Source: Flavobacterium sangjuense (GTDB lineage Bacteria; Bacteroidota; Bacteroidia; Flavobacteriales; Flavobacteriaceae). From it: a DNA stretch of 64,000 bases. A program made the position numbers and the translations under genes. Positions 15,876 through 26,066 of the stretch are shown piece after piece (the stretch's first letter is position 1; the number at the start of each line of letters is the position of its first letter). Below the pieces are notes generated by a model that was not told the DNA's origin, made no database searches, and worked only from the letters and a program-made list of their open reading frames with translations. The stretch is taken from contig NZ_CP038810.1 of NCBI RefSeq assembly GCF_004797125.1, forward strand, positions 3,066,339-3,130,338, read 5' to 3'.

Positions 15876-16784
15876 ATGAATGCAATGGAAGAAAAATACG
15901 AATTAGCAAAGTGGTTAGCCGGAGAGATGACTGAAAAGGAACTACAAGCTTTTCAAGAAACTCCTGAATATCAAACTTACGCCAAAATTGCGGTCTATTC
16001 GAGTCAATTGAAAGCTCCTGATTTTGATGCGGATTTGTTATATCAAAATACCATCAGACATAAAAAAGCAGCTCCAAAAGTTATTCCGTTCTATAAATCA
16101 AAATGGATGCGAATTGCTGCTATTTTTGTTGTATTTCTTGGTTTGTCTTTATTCTTTAGAACTACAATAACTTCCACAGAAATTGCTAAAAACGGTCAAA
16201 AAACAACTTTTTCTTTACCTGATAATTCCGAAATTGTTTTAAATAGCGGTTCCCAAATTCAATATAAAAAATGGAATTGGGACAACAACCGTAAACTGGA
16301 TTTAGATGGAGAAGCTTATTTTAAAGTCGCACACGGAAAAAAATTTCAGGTCAATACAACTCTCGGAACTGTAACTGTTTTAGGAACACAATTCAACGTT
16401 AAAGCCAGAAAAAACCGCTTTGATGTGACTTGTTACGAAGGAAAAGTTAAAGTAAGTTACAACAGTAAAGACATAATTATAACGAAAGGAACAGCAGTAA
16501 CTTTTGAAAACGACTATTTCGACAGAAAAAATATTACTGTCCAAAAACCAGAATGGACAGCCAATGAAATAGTTTTCAAAAAAGAAAATCTTCAAAGTAT
16601 CGTTGATGAATTGGAAAGACAATACAGTTGTGAAATTGTTTTAAACAGTAGAGAAAACGCGCAACTTTTCACCGGAACATTACCGACTAATGATATTAAA
16701 ACAGCTTTAGATGTTGTCTGCTCCATATTTCATTTAAAAATTTCTAAATTTGATAACACGAAAATTATTCTAGTGGATATTTAA
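15876..16784 (+). CDS. FecR family anti-sigma factor
   Basis: The 302-residue protein has a short cytoplasmic N-terminal helical part that binds sigma (residues 1-75), one membrane helix (WMRIAAIFVVFLGLSLFF, about 79-96), a FecR periplasmic domain (about 105-205, with GEAYFKVAHGKKFQVNT and VLGTQFNV) and a DUF4974 C-terminal domain (about 225-302). The latter meets the receptor's STN domain. It follows the sigma gene by 31 bp and overlaps the receptor gene by one base (TAATG), implying translational coupling. ATG at 15885 is an alternative start. Confidence 0.95.
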   Translation: MNAMEEKYELAKWLAGEMTEKELQAFQETPEYQTYAKIAVYSSQLKAPDFDADLLYQNTIRHKKAAPKVIPFYKSKWMRIAAIFVVFLGLSLFFRTTITSTEIAKNGQKTTFSLPDNSEIVLNSGSQIQYKKWNWDNNRKLDLDGEAYFKVAHGKKFQVNTTLGTVTVLGTQFNVKARKNRFDVTCYEGKVKVSYNSKDIIITKGTAVTFENDYFDRKNITVQKPEWTANEIVFKKENLQSIVDELERQYSCEIVLNSRENAQLFTGTLPTNDIKTALDVVCSIFHLKISKFDNTKIILVDI

Positions 16785-19306
16785 TGTTTGTCAAAAAAAA
16801 ACTCTTTTCATTACTGCTTTTTTTTCTTTTTTTGTTTGCTCAAGCGCAACAAGAGAAGGAGCTTTTTTCTTTAAAAGTAATTTTAGATGAAATTAGTGCA
16901 AAGCACCATATCAAATTCAACTATATTGATGAAGAGTTAATCGTCTACCGAATAGCTCATCCAAAGGAAGACTTATCACTTTCTGAAAAAATTATCTATA
17001 TCGAATCCAAAACCGGATTGAGAATCAAAAAAATCAGCGAAAATTATTATTCCGTTTACAATAATCAAAAGTTAGACAAACCGCTTTGTGGTTATTTGCT
17101 CGACGCCGAAATGGGACTTCCTATTGAAAATGCCATCATTAAAATTCTAAACAATAATATCAGTGTGTTTTCAGATGAAAAAGGCTATTTCGAATTACCG
17201 CTTATTTCTGCCAATGCAATTGAAATATCGCATTTAAGCTTTGAAAAAAAAATAATTACTCCAACAGAATTATATGTTTTGGGCTGTCCCAAAATAAAAC
17301 TTGTTCCTATAGTTCAAAAATTAGATGAAGTAATTACGCAACGTTATTTGACAACGGGAATTTCTATAAAACAAGACGGGACACTTGAAATAAAACCACG
17401 CAAATTTGGAATCTTACCCGGATTAATTGAACCCGATGTTTTACAAACCATGCAACAAGTTCCCGGTATTATCAGTGTTGACGAAACCATTTCCAATATT
17501 AATGTTCGAGGCGGAACACATGATCAAAATCTTTTCCTATGGAATGGTATTCGAATGTTTCAAACAGGACATTTTTTTGGATTGATATCGGCTTTCAATC
17601 CTTCATTGGCGCAAACTATTACGATAGCCAAAAACGGAAGCTCGGCTTTTTTTGGCGAAAGCGTTTCAAGTATGGTTGATATTTCTTCCCGAACCAATAC
17701 GATTGAAAAAACCAACAGCAGTTTTAGTACCAATCTTATCAGTGCTGAGATTTACACTAAATTAAAAGTTTCCAAAAATGCGAATCTTACGTTGTCCGTG
17801 AGGCGTTCGGTTACCGATTTTTTCAAAACTCCAACCTATCGAAATTACAGTAACAGAATCTTTCAAAACACCATTATCACTGATTTGAATACCAATGAAA
17901 TTGTTGATTACAAAAGCAATGTCGAATTTTATTTTTACGATGTTACGACACAATTTCAGCAAAAAATCGGTCTCAAAAACGAATTGAATATAGATGTCAT
18001 TGCTATAGAAAACACACTGCATTTTAATCAATCTACATCAGATTTGAACAAAAACAGCAATCTGGAACAGGAAAATTATGGTGGCACAATCCGATGGAAA
18101 ACCAATTGGAATACAAAACACAGCACCGAATTTAAAGGCTATTTTTCGAACTATGATTTGAATTCGATTAACGAAACACTTGAAAGCAATCAGATTTTGG
18201 CCCAAAAAAATCTGGTTCTTGACATCGGATTTCAAGTTAGAAATTCGAATCTGATTTCAAATAAAATTACGCTTAATTCCGGTTATCAATTCAATGAAAT
18301 AGGTGTTACCAATTTTGATGAAATTAATCTGCCATTATTCTCAAGAAAGATTAAAAATGTATTGTTGACGCACGTTGGTGTTGCAGAAGCTGTTTTTGAA
18401 ACCGAAAGCAAAAAGACATTCCTGAAAGGCGGTTTGCGTGCTAATTATTTTGATAAATTCAGTTTCTTTCTTGTGGAACCGAGAATACAATTCAATCAGG
18501 CATTGACTTCTGCACTGCATTTGGAAATTTTAGGTGAGCAAAAAAGTCAAACCCTTTCTCAAATTATAGACTTACAACAGGACTTTTTGGGTGTAGAAAA
18601 ACGAAGATGGACTTTGGCTAACAATTCTACAATTCCGATTCAGAAGAGCAATCAGATTTCTTTGGGTTTTAATTTTAAAAAAAATAATTGGCTAATAACT
18701 TTGGATAATTTTTACAAAAAAATCACCGGAATTACCAGTGGAAGTCAGGGTTTTCAGAACCAGTTTGAATTGGAAAAAGCAGCTGGCGATTATCAGGTCA
18801 TCGGTTCAGAATTTTTGATACAAAAATCTTTTAATCAATTTTATACCTGGTTGAGTTATAGTTACAATGACAACAAATATAATTTTGACCAATTATCAAA
18901 TACTTCTTTTCCTAACAATTATGATATTACACATGCCTTTTCCTGGGCAGGAATTTATGAATGGGAAAAATTGAAATTGGCTTTGGGAGCCAAATGGCAT
19001 AGCGGAAAACCTATTACAACACCAACATCATTTACAGTATCAGATGCCAATCCGGAAATTATTTATAATGCACCTAATAATTCCAGATTGAAGGATTATT
19101 TCCAAGTTAATTTTTCGGCTTCAAGAGAATGGAAACTGAAAGACAATATGAGTTTGCAAACGGCTGTATCGGTACTGAATTTGCTCAATACCAAAAATAG
19201 CCTGAATCGTTTTTACAGAGTAAACACAACAGACAATTCGGTAGAAAGTGTTGATACTTATTCGCTTGAAATGACACCAAACTTTAATGTAAAGTTCAGT
19301 TTTTAA
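16784..19306 (+). CDS. TonB-dependent receptor with STN signalling domain
   Basis: The outer membrane receptor (840 residues) has a signal peptide (to AQAQ, about 22) and an STN domain (about 25-90) that talks to the FecR protein. A carboxypeptidase-regulatory-like beta-sandwich follows (about 95-165: GYLLDAEMGLPIENAII, FSDEKGYFEL), then the plug (about 205-310: VPGIISVDETISNINVRGG) and the 22-strand barrel to the terminal FNVKFSF. The system resembles FecA-type transducers, which sense the ligand they import. The substrate (siderophore, glycan or peptide) cannot be read from sequence. No SusD gene follows; instead two lipoproteins stand on the divergent side. Confidence 0.93.
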   Translation: MFVKKKLFSLLLFFLFLFAQAQQEKELFSLKVILDEISAKHHIKFNYIDEELIVYRIAHPKEDLSLSEKIIYIESKTGLRIKKISENYYSVYNNQKLDKPLCGYLLDAEMGLPIENAIIKILNNNISVFSDEKGYFELPLISANAIEISHLSFEKKIITPTELYVLGCPKIKLVPIVQKLDEVITQRYLTTGISIKQDGTLEIKPRKFGILPGLIEPDVLQTMQQVPGIISVDETISNINVRGGTHDQNLFLWNGIRMFQTGHFFGLISAFNPSLAQTITIAKNGSSAFFGESVSSMVDISSRTNTIEKTNSSFSTNLISAEIYTKLKVSKNANLTLSVRRSVTDFFKTPTYRNYSNRIFQNTIITDLNTNEIVDYKSNVEFYFYDVTTQFQQKIGLKNELNIDVIAIENTLHFNQSTSDLNKNSNLEQENYGGTIRWKTNWNTKHSTEFKGYFSNYDLNSINETLESNQILAQKNLVLDIGFQVRNSNLISNKITLNSGYQFNEIGVTNFDEINLPLFSRKIKNVLLTHVGVAEAVFETESKKTFLKGGLRANYFDKFSFFLVEPRIQFNQALTSALHLEILGEQKSQTLSQIIDLQQDFLGVEKRRWTLANNSTIPIQKSNQISLGFNFKKNNWLITLDNFYKKITGITSGSQGFQNQFELEKAAGDYQVIGSEFLIQKSFNQFYTWLSYSYNDNKYNFDQLSNTSFPNNYDITHAFSWAGIYEWEKLKLALGAKWHSGKPITTPTSFTVSDANPEIIYNAPNNSRLKDYFQVNFSASREWKLKDNMSLQTAVSVLNLLNTKNSLNRFYRVNTTDNSVESVDTYSLEMTPNFNVKFSF

Positions 19307-19310
19307 CATA

Positions 19311-19340
19311 AAAAAAGGCTGGAAAATTCCAACCTTACTT
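19311..19340. terminator. bidirectional terminator between receptor and argS
   Basis: AAGGCTGGAA and TTCCAACCTT form a 10-bp stem with one mismatch, with A- and T-runs on both sides. The two genes converge here. Confidence 0.7.
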
Positions 19341-19341
19341 T

Positions 19342-21120
19342 TTACATTCTTTCCGGAACTTCTATTCCGAGTAGCTTGAAAGCTGATTTTATCGTTTCAG
19401 CCACTTTTTGGGAAAGCTGCACTCTGAAAACTTTATTTGTCATATTTTCTTCTCCCAAAATAGAAACCGATTGATAAAACGAATTGTATTCTTTCACCAA
19501 TTCATAAGTATAGTTGGCAACCAAAGCCGGCGAATGATTATTGGCTGCGTTTTGAATTACATCGGGAAAAAGTTCTATTTGTTTCAGCAATTCTTTTTCT
19601 TTTGGATGCAATTCCAATTCGGTAACTGCAAGACTCAAATCAAAATCTGCTTTTCTCAAAATGGACTGAATTCGGGCGTAAGTATATTGAATAAACGGAC
19701 CAGTATTTCCGGCAAAATCAACTGATTCTTCAGGATTAAAAAGGATTTGTTTCTTAGGATCAACCTTCAAAATGTAATATTTCAAAGCACCAAGACCAAT
19801 TGTTTTGAAAAGTTTCGCCTTTTCTTCTTCTGAATAACCTTCTAATTTTCCTAATTCCGTTGAAATTCTTCCGGCGGTTTCTGTCATTTCTATCATCAAA
19901 TCATCGGCATCAACAACAGTTCCTTCACGGGATTTCATTTTCCCTGATGGCAATTCCACCATTCCGTATGACAAATGAAATAAGCTTTCAGCCCAGTCAA
20001 ATCCGAGTTTTTTCAGAATTAGAAACAACACTTTAAAGTGATAATCCTGCTCATTTCCAACGGTGTAAACCATTCCGCCAACATCCGGAAAATCTTTTAC
20101 TCGTTGAATTGCGGTTCCAATATCCTGAGTCATATAAACCGCTGTTCCATCAGAACGCAACACAATTTTTCGGTCTAAACCATCAGGTGTCAAATCAATC
20201 CAAACCGAACCATCAGCATCTTTTTCGAAAATGCCTTTTTCCAATCCGAATTGCACGACTTCTTTTCCTAATAGATATGTATTGCTTTCATAATAATAAC
20301 TATCGAAATCGACTCCAAGATTTTTATAAGTTTGAGCAAAACCGTCGTAAACCCATTGGTTCATGGTTTTCCAAAGTTGGATAACTTCTGGTTTTCCTGC
20401 TTCCCAATCGAGTAGCATTTGTTGTGCTTCCTGAATAATTGGCGCTTGTTTTTTTGCTTCGTCTTCTGTTTTTCCCTGAGAAATTAATTCTGCGATTTGG
20501 GCTTTATATTCCTGGTCAAACTTCACATAAAAATTCCCAACCAGCTTGTCACCTTTCAAACCGACACTTTCAGGTGTTTGTCCGTTGCCAAATTTTTGCC
20601 AGGCCAACATCGATTTGCAGATATGAATTCCACGGTCATTGATAATTTGAGTTTTATAGACTTTTTTTCCTGAAGCCTTTATGATTTCAGAAACAGCATA
20701 TCCTAAAAGATTATTTCGAACGTGACCAAGATGTAAAGGTTTGTTTGTATTTGGTGATGAATATTCGACCATAACTGCCTTGTCATTTGGCGAAACTGGA
20801 ACAAAACCAAAGCTTTCATTATCTTTTATTTCCTTAAAAAAATTAAGATAATAATCGTCTGAAACCACTATGTTTAAGAATCCGGACACTACATTAAAAC
20901 GGATAACTTCATCAACATTTTCAACTAAATAGGTTCCGATTTTGGTTCCGATTTCAATTGGATTGCCTTTGATAACCTTTAATAGTGGAAAAATAACCAT
21001 AGTAATATCACCTTCAAATTCCTTGCGGGTAATTTGAAATTCAACTCTATCAATAGAAACATCAAATAATTGTTGTACTGCTTTTTGAATCGGTAAAGTA
21101 AGAATTTGCGAAAGCTTCAT
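19342..21120 (-). CDS. argS: arginyl-tRNA synthetase
   Basis: The class I synthetase (592 residues) attaches arginine to tRNA-Arg. I choose ATG 21120 (MKLSQILTLP) over an upstream in-frame extension, since the conserved N-terminal Add-1 domain begins there. Visible are the HIGH-like motif SSPNTNKPLHLGHVRNN near residues 120-136, the ND(R)GIHICKSM loop, the KMSKS-equivalent SGKMKSREG, and the C-terminal DALR anticodon-binding domain (about 470-592). The length is typical. It stands alone with a terminator shared with the convergent receptor gene. Confidence 0.97.
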   Translation of the reverse strand: MKLSQILTLPIQKAVQQLFDVSIDRVEFQITRKEFEGDITMVIFPLLKVIKGNPIEIGTKIGTYLVENVDEVIRFNVVSGFLNIVVSDDYYLNFFKEIKDNESFGFVPVSPNDKAVMVEYSSPNTNKPLHLGHVRNNLLGYAVSEIIKASGKKVYKTQIINDRGIHICKSMLAWQKFGNGQTPESVGLKGDKLVGNFYVKFDQEYKAQIAELISQGKTEDEAKKQAPIIQEAQQMLLDWEAGKPEVIQLWKTMNQWVYDGFAQTYKNLGVDFDSYYYESNTYLLGKEVVQFGLEKGIFEKDADGSVWIDLTPDGLDRKIVLRSDGTAVYMTQDIGTAIQRVKDFPDVGGMVYTVGNEQDYHFKVLFLILKKLGFDWAESLFHLSYGMVELPSGKMKSREGTVVDADDLMIEMTETAGRISTELGKLEGYSEEEKAKLFKTIGLGALKYYILKVDPKKQILFNPEESVDFAGNTGPFIQYTYARIQSILRKADFDLSLAVTELELHPKEKELLKQIELFPDVIQNAANNHSPALVANYTYELVKEYNSFYQSVSILGEENMTNKVFRVQLSQKVAETIKSAFKLLGIEVPERM

Positions 21121-21330
21121 GGTAATTTCTTTTAAGTTGGCAAAGATAAACATTACAAGATAATTTTAATAGTAAGAACAATTTATAAAAAAACATAGGT
21201 AATAATTCTGTAAGAAATAAATTTTGTAAGTTTTTTATTTGTTAAAATATAAATATTATGCATTTCATCGATATTATTTGCTTTTAAACGATATTAGTAT
21301 CAATATTTGCTTTGTCAAAATCCCCAGATT

Positions 21331-24300
21331 ATGAAAAAGTTATTACTCTTAACCTCAATCATGCTATTTACCATTGGCTTTTCTCAGCCAATTTCGGTTA
21401 GTACAACCAGTTACACAGTACCACAATTGGTAAACAATGTGCTAATTAATTCACCCTGTGTCAATGCCACGAATATAACGTGGAGCACGGGATCCAATTT
21501 TGGTTCTTCGAATGGAATTGGTTTTTTCCAAAATACAAATCCAGGTTTTCCAATGCAAAGTGGCGTTGTATTAAGTACCGGTAACGCATTAAATGCTGCT
21601 GGTCCAAATACTTCATTACTAAACGACGGTTCAACAGCTTGGTCCGGAGATACTGATTTAGAAGCGACATTGGCGGCGGCTGGAATTTCTATGGTGTCTA
21701 AAAATGCTTCTGTCTTGGAATTTGATTTTACGCCTATTTCCTCAAATTTCAGTTTTGATTTTATTTTTGCTTCTGAAGAGTATGGAAATTTTCAGTGTTT
21801 ATATTCTGATGCTTTTGCCTTTTTGTTGACTAATATGACAACCGGAGTCACAACTAACTTGGCTGTTGTACCTAGCACAAATACGCCTATATCAGTTGTG
21901 ACTATTAGAGATTTTTCATACAACTCTTCTTGTCCATCAGTAAATGCCGGATATTTTGGTAGTTTTAATGGTGGTTCTGGTGCTGCAAATTCAGCTACTA
22001 ATTTTAACGGTCAAACTAAAGTTTTAACAGCGGCTTCTTCATTAACTGTTGGTGTTCCATACCATATTAAATTGGTAATTGCAGATAGATCAGATCCACA
22101 GTCAGATTCGTCAATATTTATTTCTTCTGACAGTTTTAATATTGGTCAGGATGTATTAGGTTTAGATTTAACCGTTGCTGGTGGTAATGCATTATGTTAT
22201 GGAACAAATCACACTCTCGACACCGGGTTAAGTACTTCTAATCATACATTTGTTTGGAAAAAAGATGGTGCCGTTTTGCCTGGAGAAGTTGGTTCAACTT
22301 TAACAGTTAATCAGGCTGGCACTTATGAAGTAACGTATACTAATATTTTTAGTACTTGTTTACCAATAACGGATTCGGTTACTATAGAATATTATCCTGA
22401 AATAACCTCTCCGAATCCAAATAATCTTTATAAATGTGATTCTGGTGCTGCTTCATATACTTACAATTTGGATTTAAATACATCAAGAGTAAAACAAGGT
22501 TTAGATCCAGCAACCAGTGTTTCTTATTTTATATCTCAAAGTGGCGCGGATAATAATATAAATCCGCTCCCATTGCTGTATAATAGCCCGAGTGGACAGA
22601 CAATATATGTTAGAATTCAGTTGCCAAATAGCAGTTGTTATACTGTTAAAACATTTCAATTACTGGTTTCTCCTGGACCAGTTGCTAATACTCCTCCAGA
22701 TTTAACATTATGTGCAATCACACAAGGTCAAGTTAGCGCTCGTTTTAATCTTAATTTACAAAGAACTCTGATTTTAAATGGTCAGTCATCTACAATAAAT
22801 ATTGTTAGTTATTATACCTCACTAAATGATGCCAATAACGGAATTAATCCTATAGCTAATTTATCTTCATTCAGCTCCTTTGGACAAACAATCTATGTTA
22901 GGGTTCAAAATGTTGGTGATTCGGCATGCTTCAGTATTACAAGTTTTAATCTTATCGTTAATCCGTTGCCAATTGTTGATGTCCTTGAAGATGTAATAGT
23001 GTGTACCAGTTATACTTTACTTCCCTTAACAAATGGAAATTATTTTACGGCAATAAATGGTGGTGGAACCCCATTAAATGCTGGGGATGTAATTACAGAA
23101 ACACAAACTGTTTACATATTTAATCAACCCGGAGGACCAGGCGCTTGTGGGTCTAATAGTTCATTTAGAGTTACTATTATTGATGAGCCTTCACTAACAC
23201 CTCAAAATGTAACAAGTTGTGGTAATTATACTTTGCCAAGTTTAGAGTTTGGAAAGTATTATACCGGACCTGGAGCAACTGGTACAGAAATTCCTTCAGG
23301 AACTGTAATAGCTGCATCTCAACTAATATATTATTATTTTACGACCACGACTCCGCCGATTTGTATTGTGGATTCTAGTTTTACAGTTACTATTGTTCCT
23401 AATATTGAAGTTGGTACCAGACCTGATGCCTTTGAATGTACTTCTTACACTTTACCAGCATTATCATTAGGGAATTATTTTACCGCTCCTGGTGGAACAG
23501 GAACTCAATTAGCAGTAGGAACTGCCATAACAACCAGCCAAACTATATATGTCTATGCAACTACAACCGGAACAACACCATGTAGTGATGAAGATGCTTT
23601 TGATGTTTTTATTGGAATGCCACAACCAGCAGATATTTCACAATGTAATGGCTATACTTTACCCGTACTTCCTATAGGAAACTATTATACCGGTCCAAGT
23701 GGAACCGGAACACAAATTCCTGCTGGTACAGAAATAAATGATAATTCAACCATTTATATATATGCACAAACAGCAAGTGGATCAAACAATTGCACTGACA
23801 ATTTACATTTTACACTAACTTTTGCTCAACCTCCAATTGATGTAATTGCTGATGTTTCTGTTTGTGAAACTTATACGCTACCGTCATTAACAAATGGTGA
23901 ATACTTTACAGATATTGAAGGAAATGGAACAATGCTTTATCCTGGTGATGTTATCCTTTCAACTCAAACAATCTATATCTTTAAAAGGTTAAATGCAACT
24001 TGTTTTAATCAAAATAGTTTTACTGTTACGATTAATCCATTACCGGCTATTGACTCTCGTTCTGATATTGATATTTGCGACCAATATGTATTGACGCCTT
24101 TAACTGTAGGAGATTATTACACCGGACCGAATGCAACCGGGACATTAATTGCACCGAATACCGTTATAACTTCTTCTCAATTAATTTATATTTATGCTAT
24201 TTCAAATACTACTCCTGCATGTAGTATCCAAAATACTTTTCAAATAAATGTCTTTTCAACAACAGCAGATTCGACACCAAACGTTACCGCTTGTGATAGT

Positions 24301-25944
24301 TATACTTTACCTGCTTTAACACCTAATAATCGCTATTACACTGCATCTGGTGGACCAACCGGCACCGGAACAGAGATTCCTGTTGGCACTGTAATCACTT
24401 CAAGTCAGACAATATATATATTCAAAGAATCTTTAATTAGAACCTCTTTTTCATGTCTTGATGAAACCTCATTCACAGTAACTATTAATAACACTCCAGT
24501 AATTGCTCCTATTGCAAATGTCAAAGTTTGTAATTCCTATACTTTGCCTCCATTGGCTATCGGGGATTATTATACGGATGTAAATGCATCCGGAACTTTA
24601 TTACACGCAGGTGATGTTTTGACTTCTTCACAGATACTATATATTTATGCACATACTGCAACATCACCAGATTGCTCAACTGAAAGACGTCTTACAGTTA
24701 CCATTTTTAATGTTGATACTTTACCAAATGTTACTATTTGTGAAAACTATACGCTACCAACTTTAACCGTAGGCAGATTTTTCACTGGTCCAGGTGGGAC
24801 GGGAATAGAGCTTTCTTCAGGCACCGTTATCAATACCTCAATGATTGTTTATGTCTATGGCTCATCTCCATTTGATCCTAAATGTAGTGATGAAACCTCA
24901 TTTACCGTGACTATTATTGATACACCCGTTGCGAATTCAGTTCCTGTAAGTTTGAGAACTACCTGTGATACAGATGGCACTAATGATGGAATAACAAATT
25001 TCAACTTGTCAACCTTATCAGCTGCAGTTCTGGGAACTCAGACAGGTAGTGAATTTAGTGTCACTTACTATGAAAGTTTGGCAAACGCAACGACCGCATC
25101 AAACCCAATAACATCTACTACTCAAACCGTTGTTTATGTTAGAGTTAGTAATTCATTGGCACCAAATTGTTATGATGTAAAACCGATAACTATTATTGTA
25201 AATAAACTTCCGGAACCAACACCTGTTGATGGAATAATTTGTATAGATAGTGAAACCGGAGCATTACTAAATCCTTATACTATGTATAGTGGATTAAGTA
25301 CTGGGACACATAGATTTGTCTGGACGAATGAAACCGGGAATACCGTTGGAACCGCAAGTAATTATCAGGCGACTGTACCAGGAGTATTTACTTTAGTTGC
25401 AACCATTAATGCTACAGGTTGTGCTTCTGAACCGGTAAATGTTACTGTTTCCCCATCTGAACCTGCTATCGTAACCTACGAAGTAAGCCAAGATTTTGCA
25501 GATAATCAATCAATTACCGTAACAGCAACCGGTCAGGGAAATAATTTTGAATACCAATTAGATAATGGCCCGTTTCAGGACAGTAATGTTTTTGAACATG
25601 TTTCATCCGGAATTCATACTGTAACCGTTAGAGATAAATATGGTTGTGGAAGCACCTCTATTCAAGCTTTGGTTGTAAACTATCCTAAATACTTTACGCC
25701 AAATGGTGACGGCTACAACGACTCATGGAATATCCAGGATTTATCAGGTCAATCAAGTGCCAGCATTGTAATTTATGACCGTTATGGCAAAATACTTACC
25801 CAAATAAAACCAAGTAATAGCGGTTGGGACGGAACCTATAATGGTCGCTTAATGCCTTCTGATGACTATTGGTTTAGTGTTTCCTATATCGATGAAAATC
25901 AAGTCAGCCAGGAATTTAGAGCCCATTTCGCCATGAAGCGATAA
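21331..25944 (+). CDS. large T9SS type B cargo protein with choice-of-anchor L domain and nine repeats
   Basis: I start at ATG 21331, which gives a clean signal peptide (MKKLLLLTSIMLFTIGFSQ); the protein is 1537 residues. An N-terminal choice-of-anchor L domain (about 45-260, with VLSTGNALNAAGPNT and FIFASEEYGNF) is followed by Ig-like and Pro/Asn-rich sections. Nine repeats of about 75-80 residues follow (about 555-1196), each of the form C-x-x-YTLP-x-L-x-x-G-x-YYTGP-x-GTGT-x-IP-x-GT-x-I-x-x-SQTIYIYA...FTVTI with one Cys at each end. The protein ends in a gliding-motility type B sorting domain (YFTPNGDGYNDSWNI, VIYDRYGKIL, FRAHFAMKR). It is a surface or secreted adhesin-like protein; the binding partner is unknown. 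Confidence 0.92.
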   Translation: MKKLLLLTSIMLFTIGFSQPISVSTTSYTVPQLVNNVLINSPCVNATNITWSTGSNFGSSNGIGFFQNTNPGFPMQSGVVLSTGNALNAAGPNTSLLNDGSTAWSGDTDLEATLAAAGISMVSKNASVLEFDFTPISSNFSFDFIFASEEYGNFQCLYSDAFAFLLTNMTTGVTTNLAVVPSTNTPISVVTIRDFSYNSSCPSVNAGYFGSFNGGSGAANSATNFNGQTKVLTAASSLTVGVPYHIKLVIADRSDPQSDSSIFISSDSFNIGQDVLGLDLTVAGGNALCYGTNHTLDTGLSTSNHTFVWKKDGAVLPGEVGSTLTVNQAGTYEVTYTNIFSTCLPITDSVTIEYYPEITSPNPNNLYKCDSGAASYTYNLDLNTSRVKQGLDPATSVSYFISQSGADNNINPLPLLYNSPSGQTIYVRIQLPNSSCYTVKTFQLLVSPGPVANTPPDLTLCAITQGQVSARFNLNLQRTLILNGQSSTINIVSYYTSLNDANNGINPIANLSSFSSFGQTIYVRVQNVGDSACFSITSFNLIVNPLPIVDVLEDVIVCTSYTLLPLTNGNYFTAINGGGTPLNAGDVITETQTVYIFNQPGGPGACGSNSSFRVTIIDEPSLTPQNVTSCGNYTLPSLEFGKYYTGPGATGTEIPSGTVIAASQLIYYYFTTTTPPICIVDSSFTVTIVPNIEVGTRPDAFECTSYTLPALSLGNYFTAPGGTGTQLAVGTAITTSQTIYVYATTTGTTPCSDEDAFDVFIGMPQPADISQCNGYTLPVLPIGNYYTGPSGTGTQIPAGTEINDNSTIYIYAQTASGSNNCTDNLHFTLTFAQPPIDVIADVSVCETYTLPSLTNGEYFTDIEGNGTMLYPGDVILSTQTIYIFKRLNATCFNQNSFTVTINPLPAIDSRSDIDICDQYVLTPLTVGDYYTGPNATGTLIAPNTVITSSQLIYIYAISNTTPACSIQNTFQINVFSTTADSTPNVTACDSYTLPALTPNNRYYTASGGPTGTGTEIPVGTVITSSQTIYIFKESLIRTSFSCLDETSFTVTINNTPVIAPIANVKVCNSYTLPPLAIGDYYTDVNASGTLLHAGDVLTSSQILYIYAHTATSPDCSTERRLTVTIFNVDTLPNVTICENYTLPTLTVGRFFTGPGGTGIELSSGTVINTSMIVYVYGSSPFDPKCSDETSFTVTIIDTPVANSVPVSLRTTCDTDGTNDGITNFNLSTLSAAVLGTQTGSEFSVTYYESLANATTASNPITSTTQTVVYVRVSNSLAPNCYDVKPITIIVNKLPEPTPVDGIICIDSETGALLNPYTMYSGLSTGTHRFVWTNETGNTVGTASNYQATVPGVFTLVATINATGCASEPVNVTVSPSEPAIVTYEVSQDFADNQSITVTATGQGNNFEYQLDNGPFQDSNVFEHVSSGIHTVTVRDKYGCGSTSIQALVVNYPKYFTPNGDGYNDSWNIQDLSGQSSASIVIYDRYGKILTQIKPSNSGWDGTYNGRLMPSDDYWFSVSYIDENQVSQEFRAHFAMKR

Positions 25945-25966
25945 CCTACATAATACCTACTTTATG

Positions 25967-25998
25967 AAAACTCCCGAAAATATTGGGAGTTTTTTTTG
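25967..25998 (+). terminator. intrinsic terminator after the large T9SS gene
   Basis: AAAACTCCC and GGGAGTTTT pair around a 9-base loop and are followed by a run of eight T. Confidence 0.9.
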
Positions 25999-26066
25999 TT
26001 AAAATTTGTAACAAGTTAACCCTTTTAAAGTCTACTTAGGCATCAAATAAATAACCATCAAACATC

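Noticed and set aside
26030..26042. CTACTTAGG near the barrel protein gene as a fourth copy of the sigma-locus motif
   Set aside because: Only the CTACTTAGG core matches; the GGGT and T-run part is missing and the orientation points away from the gene.
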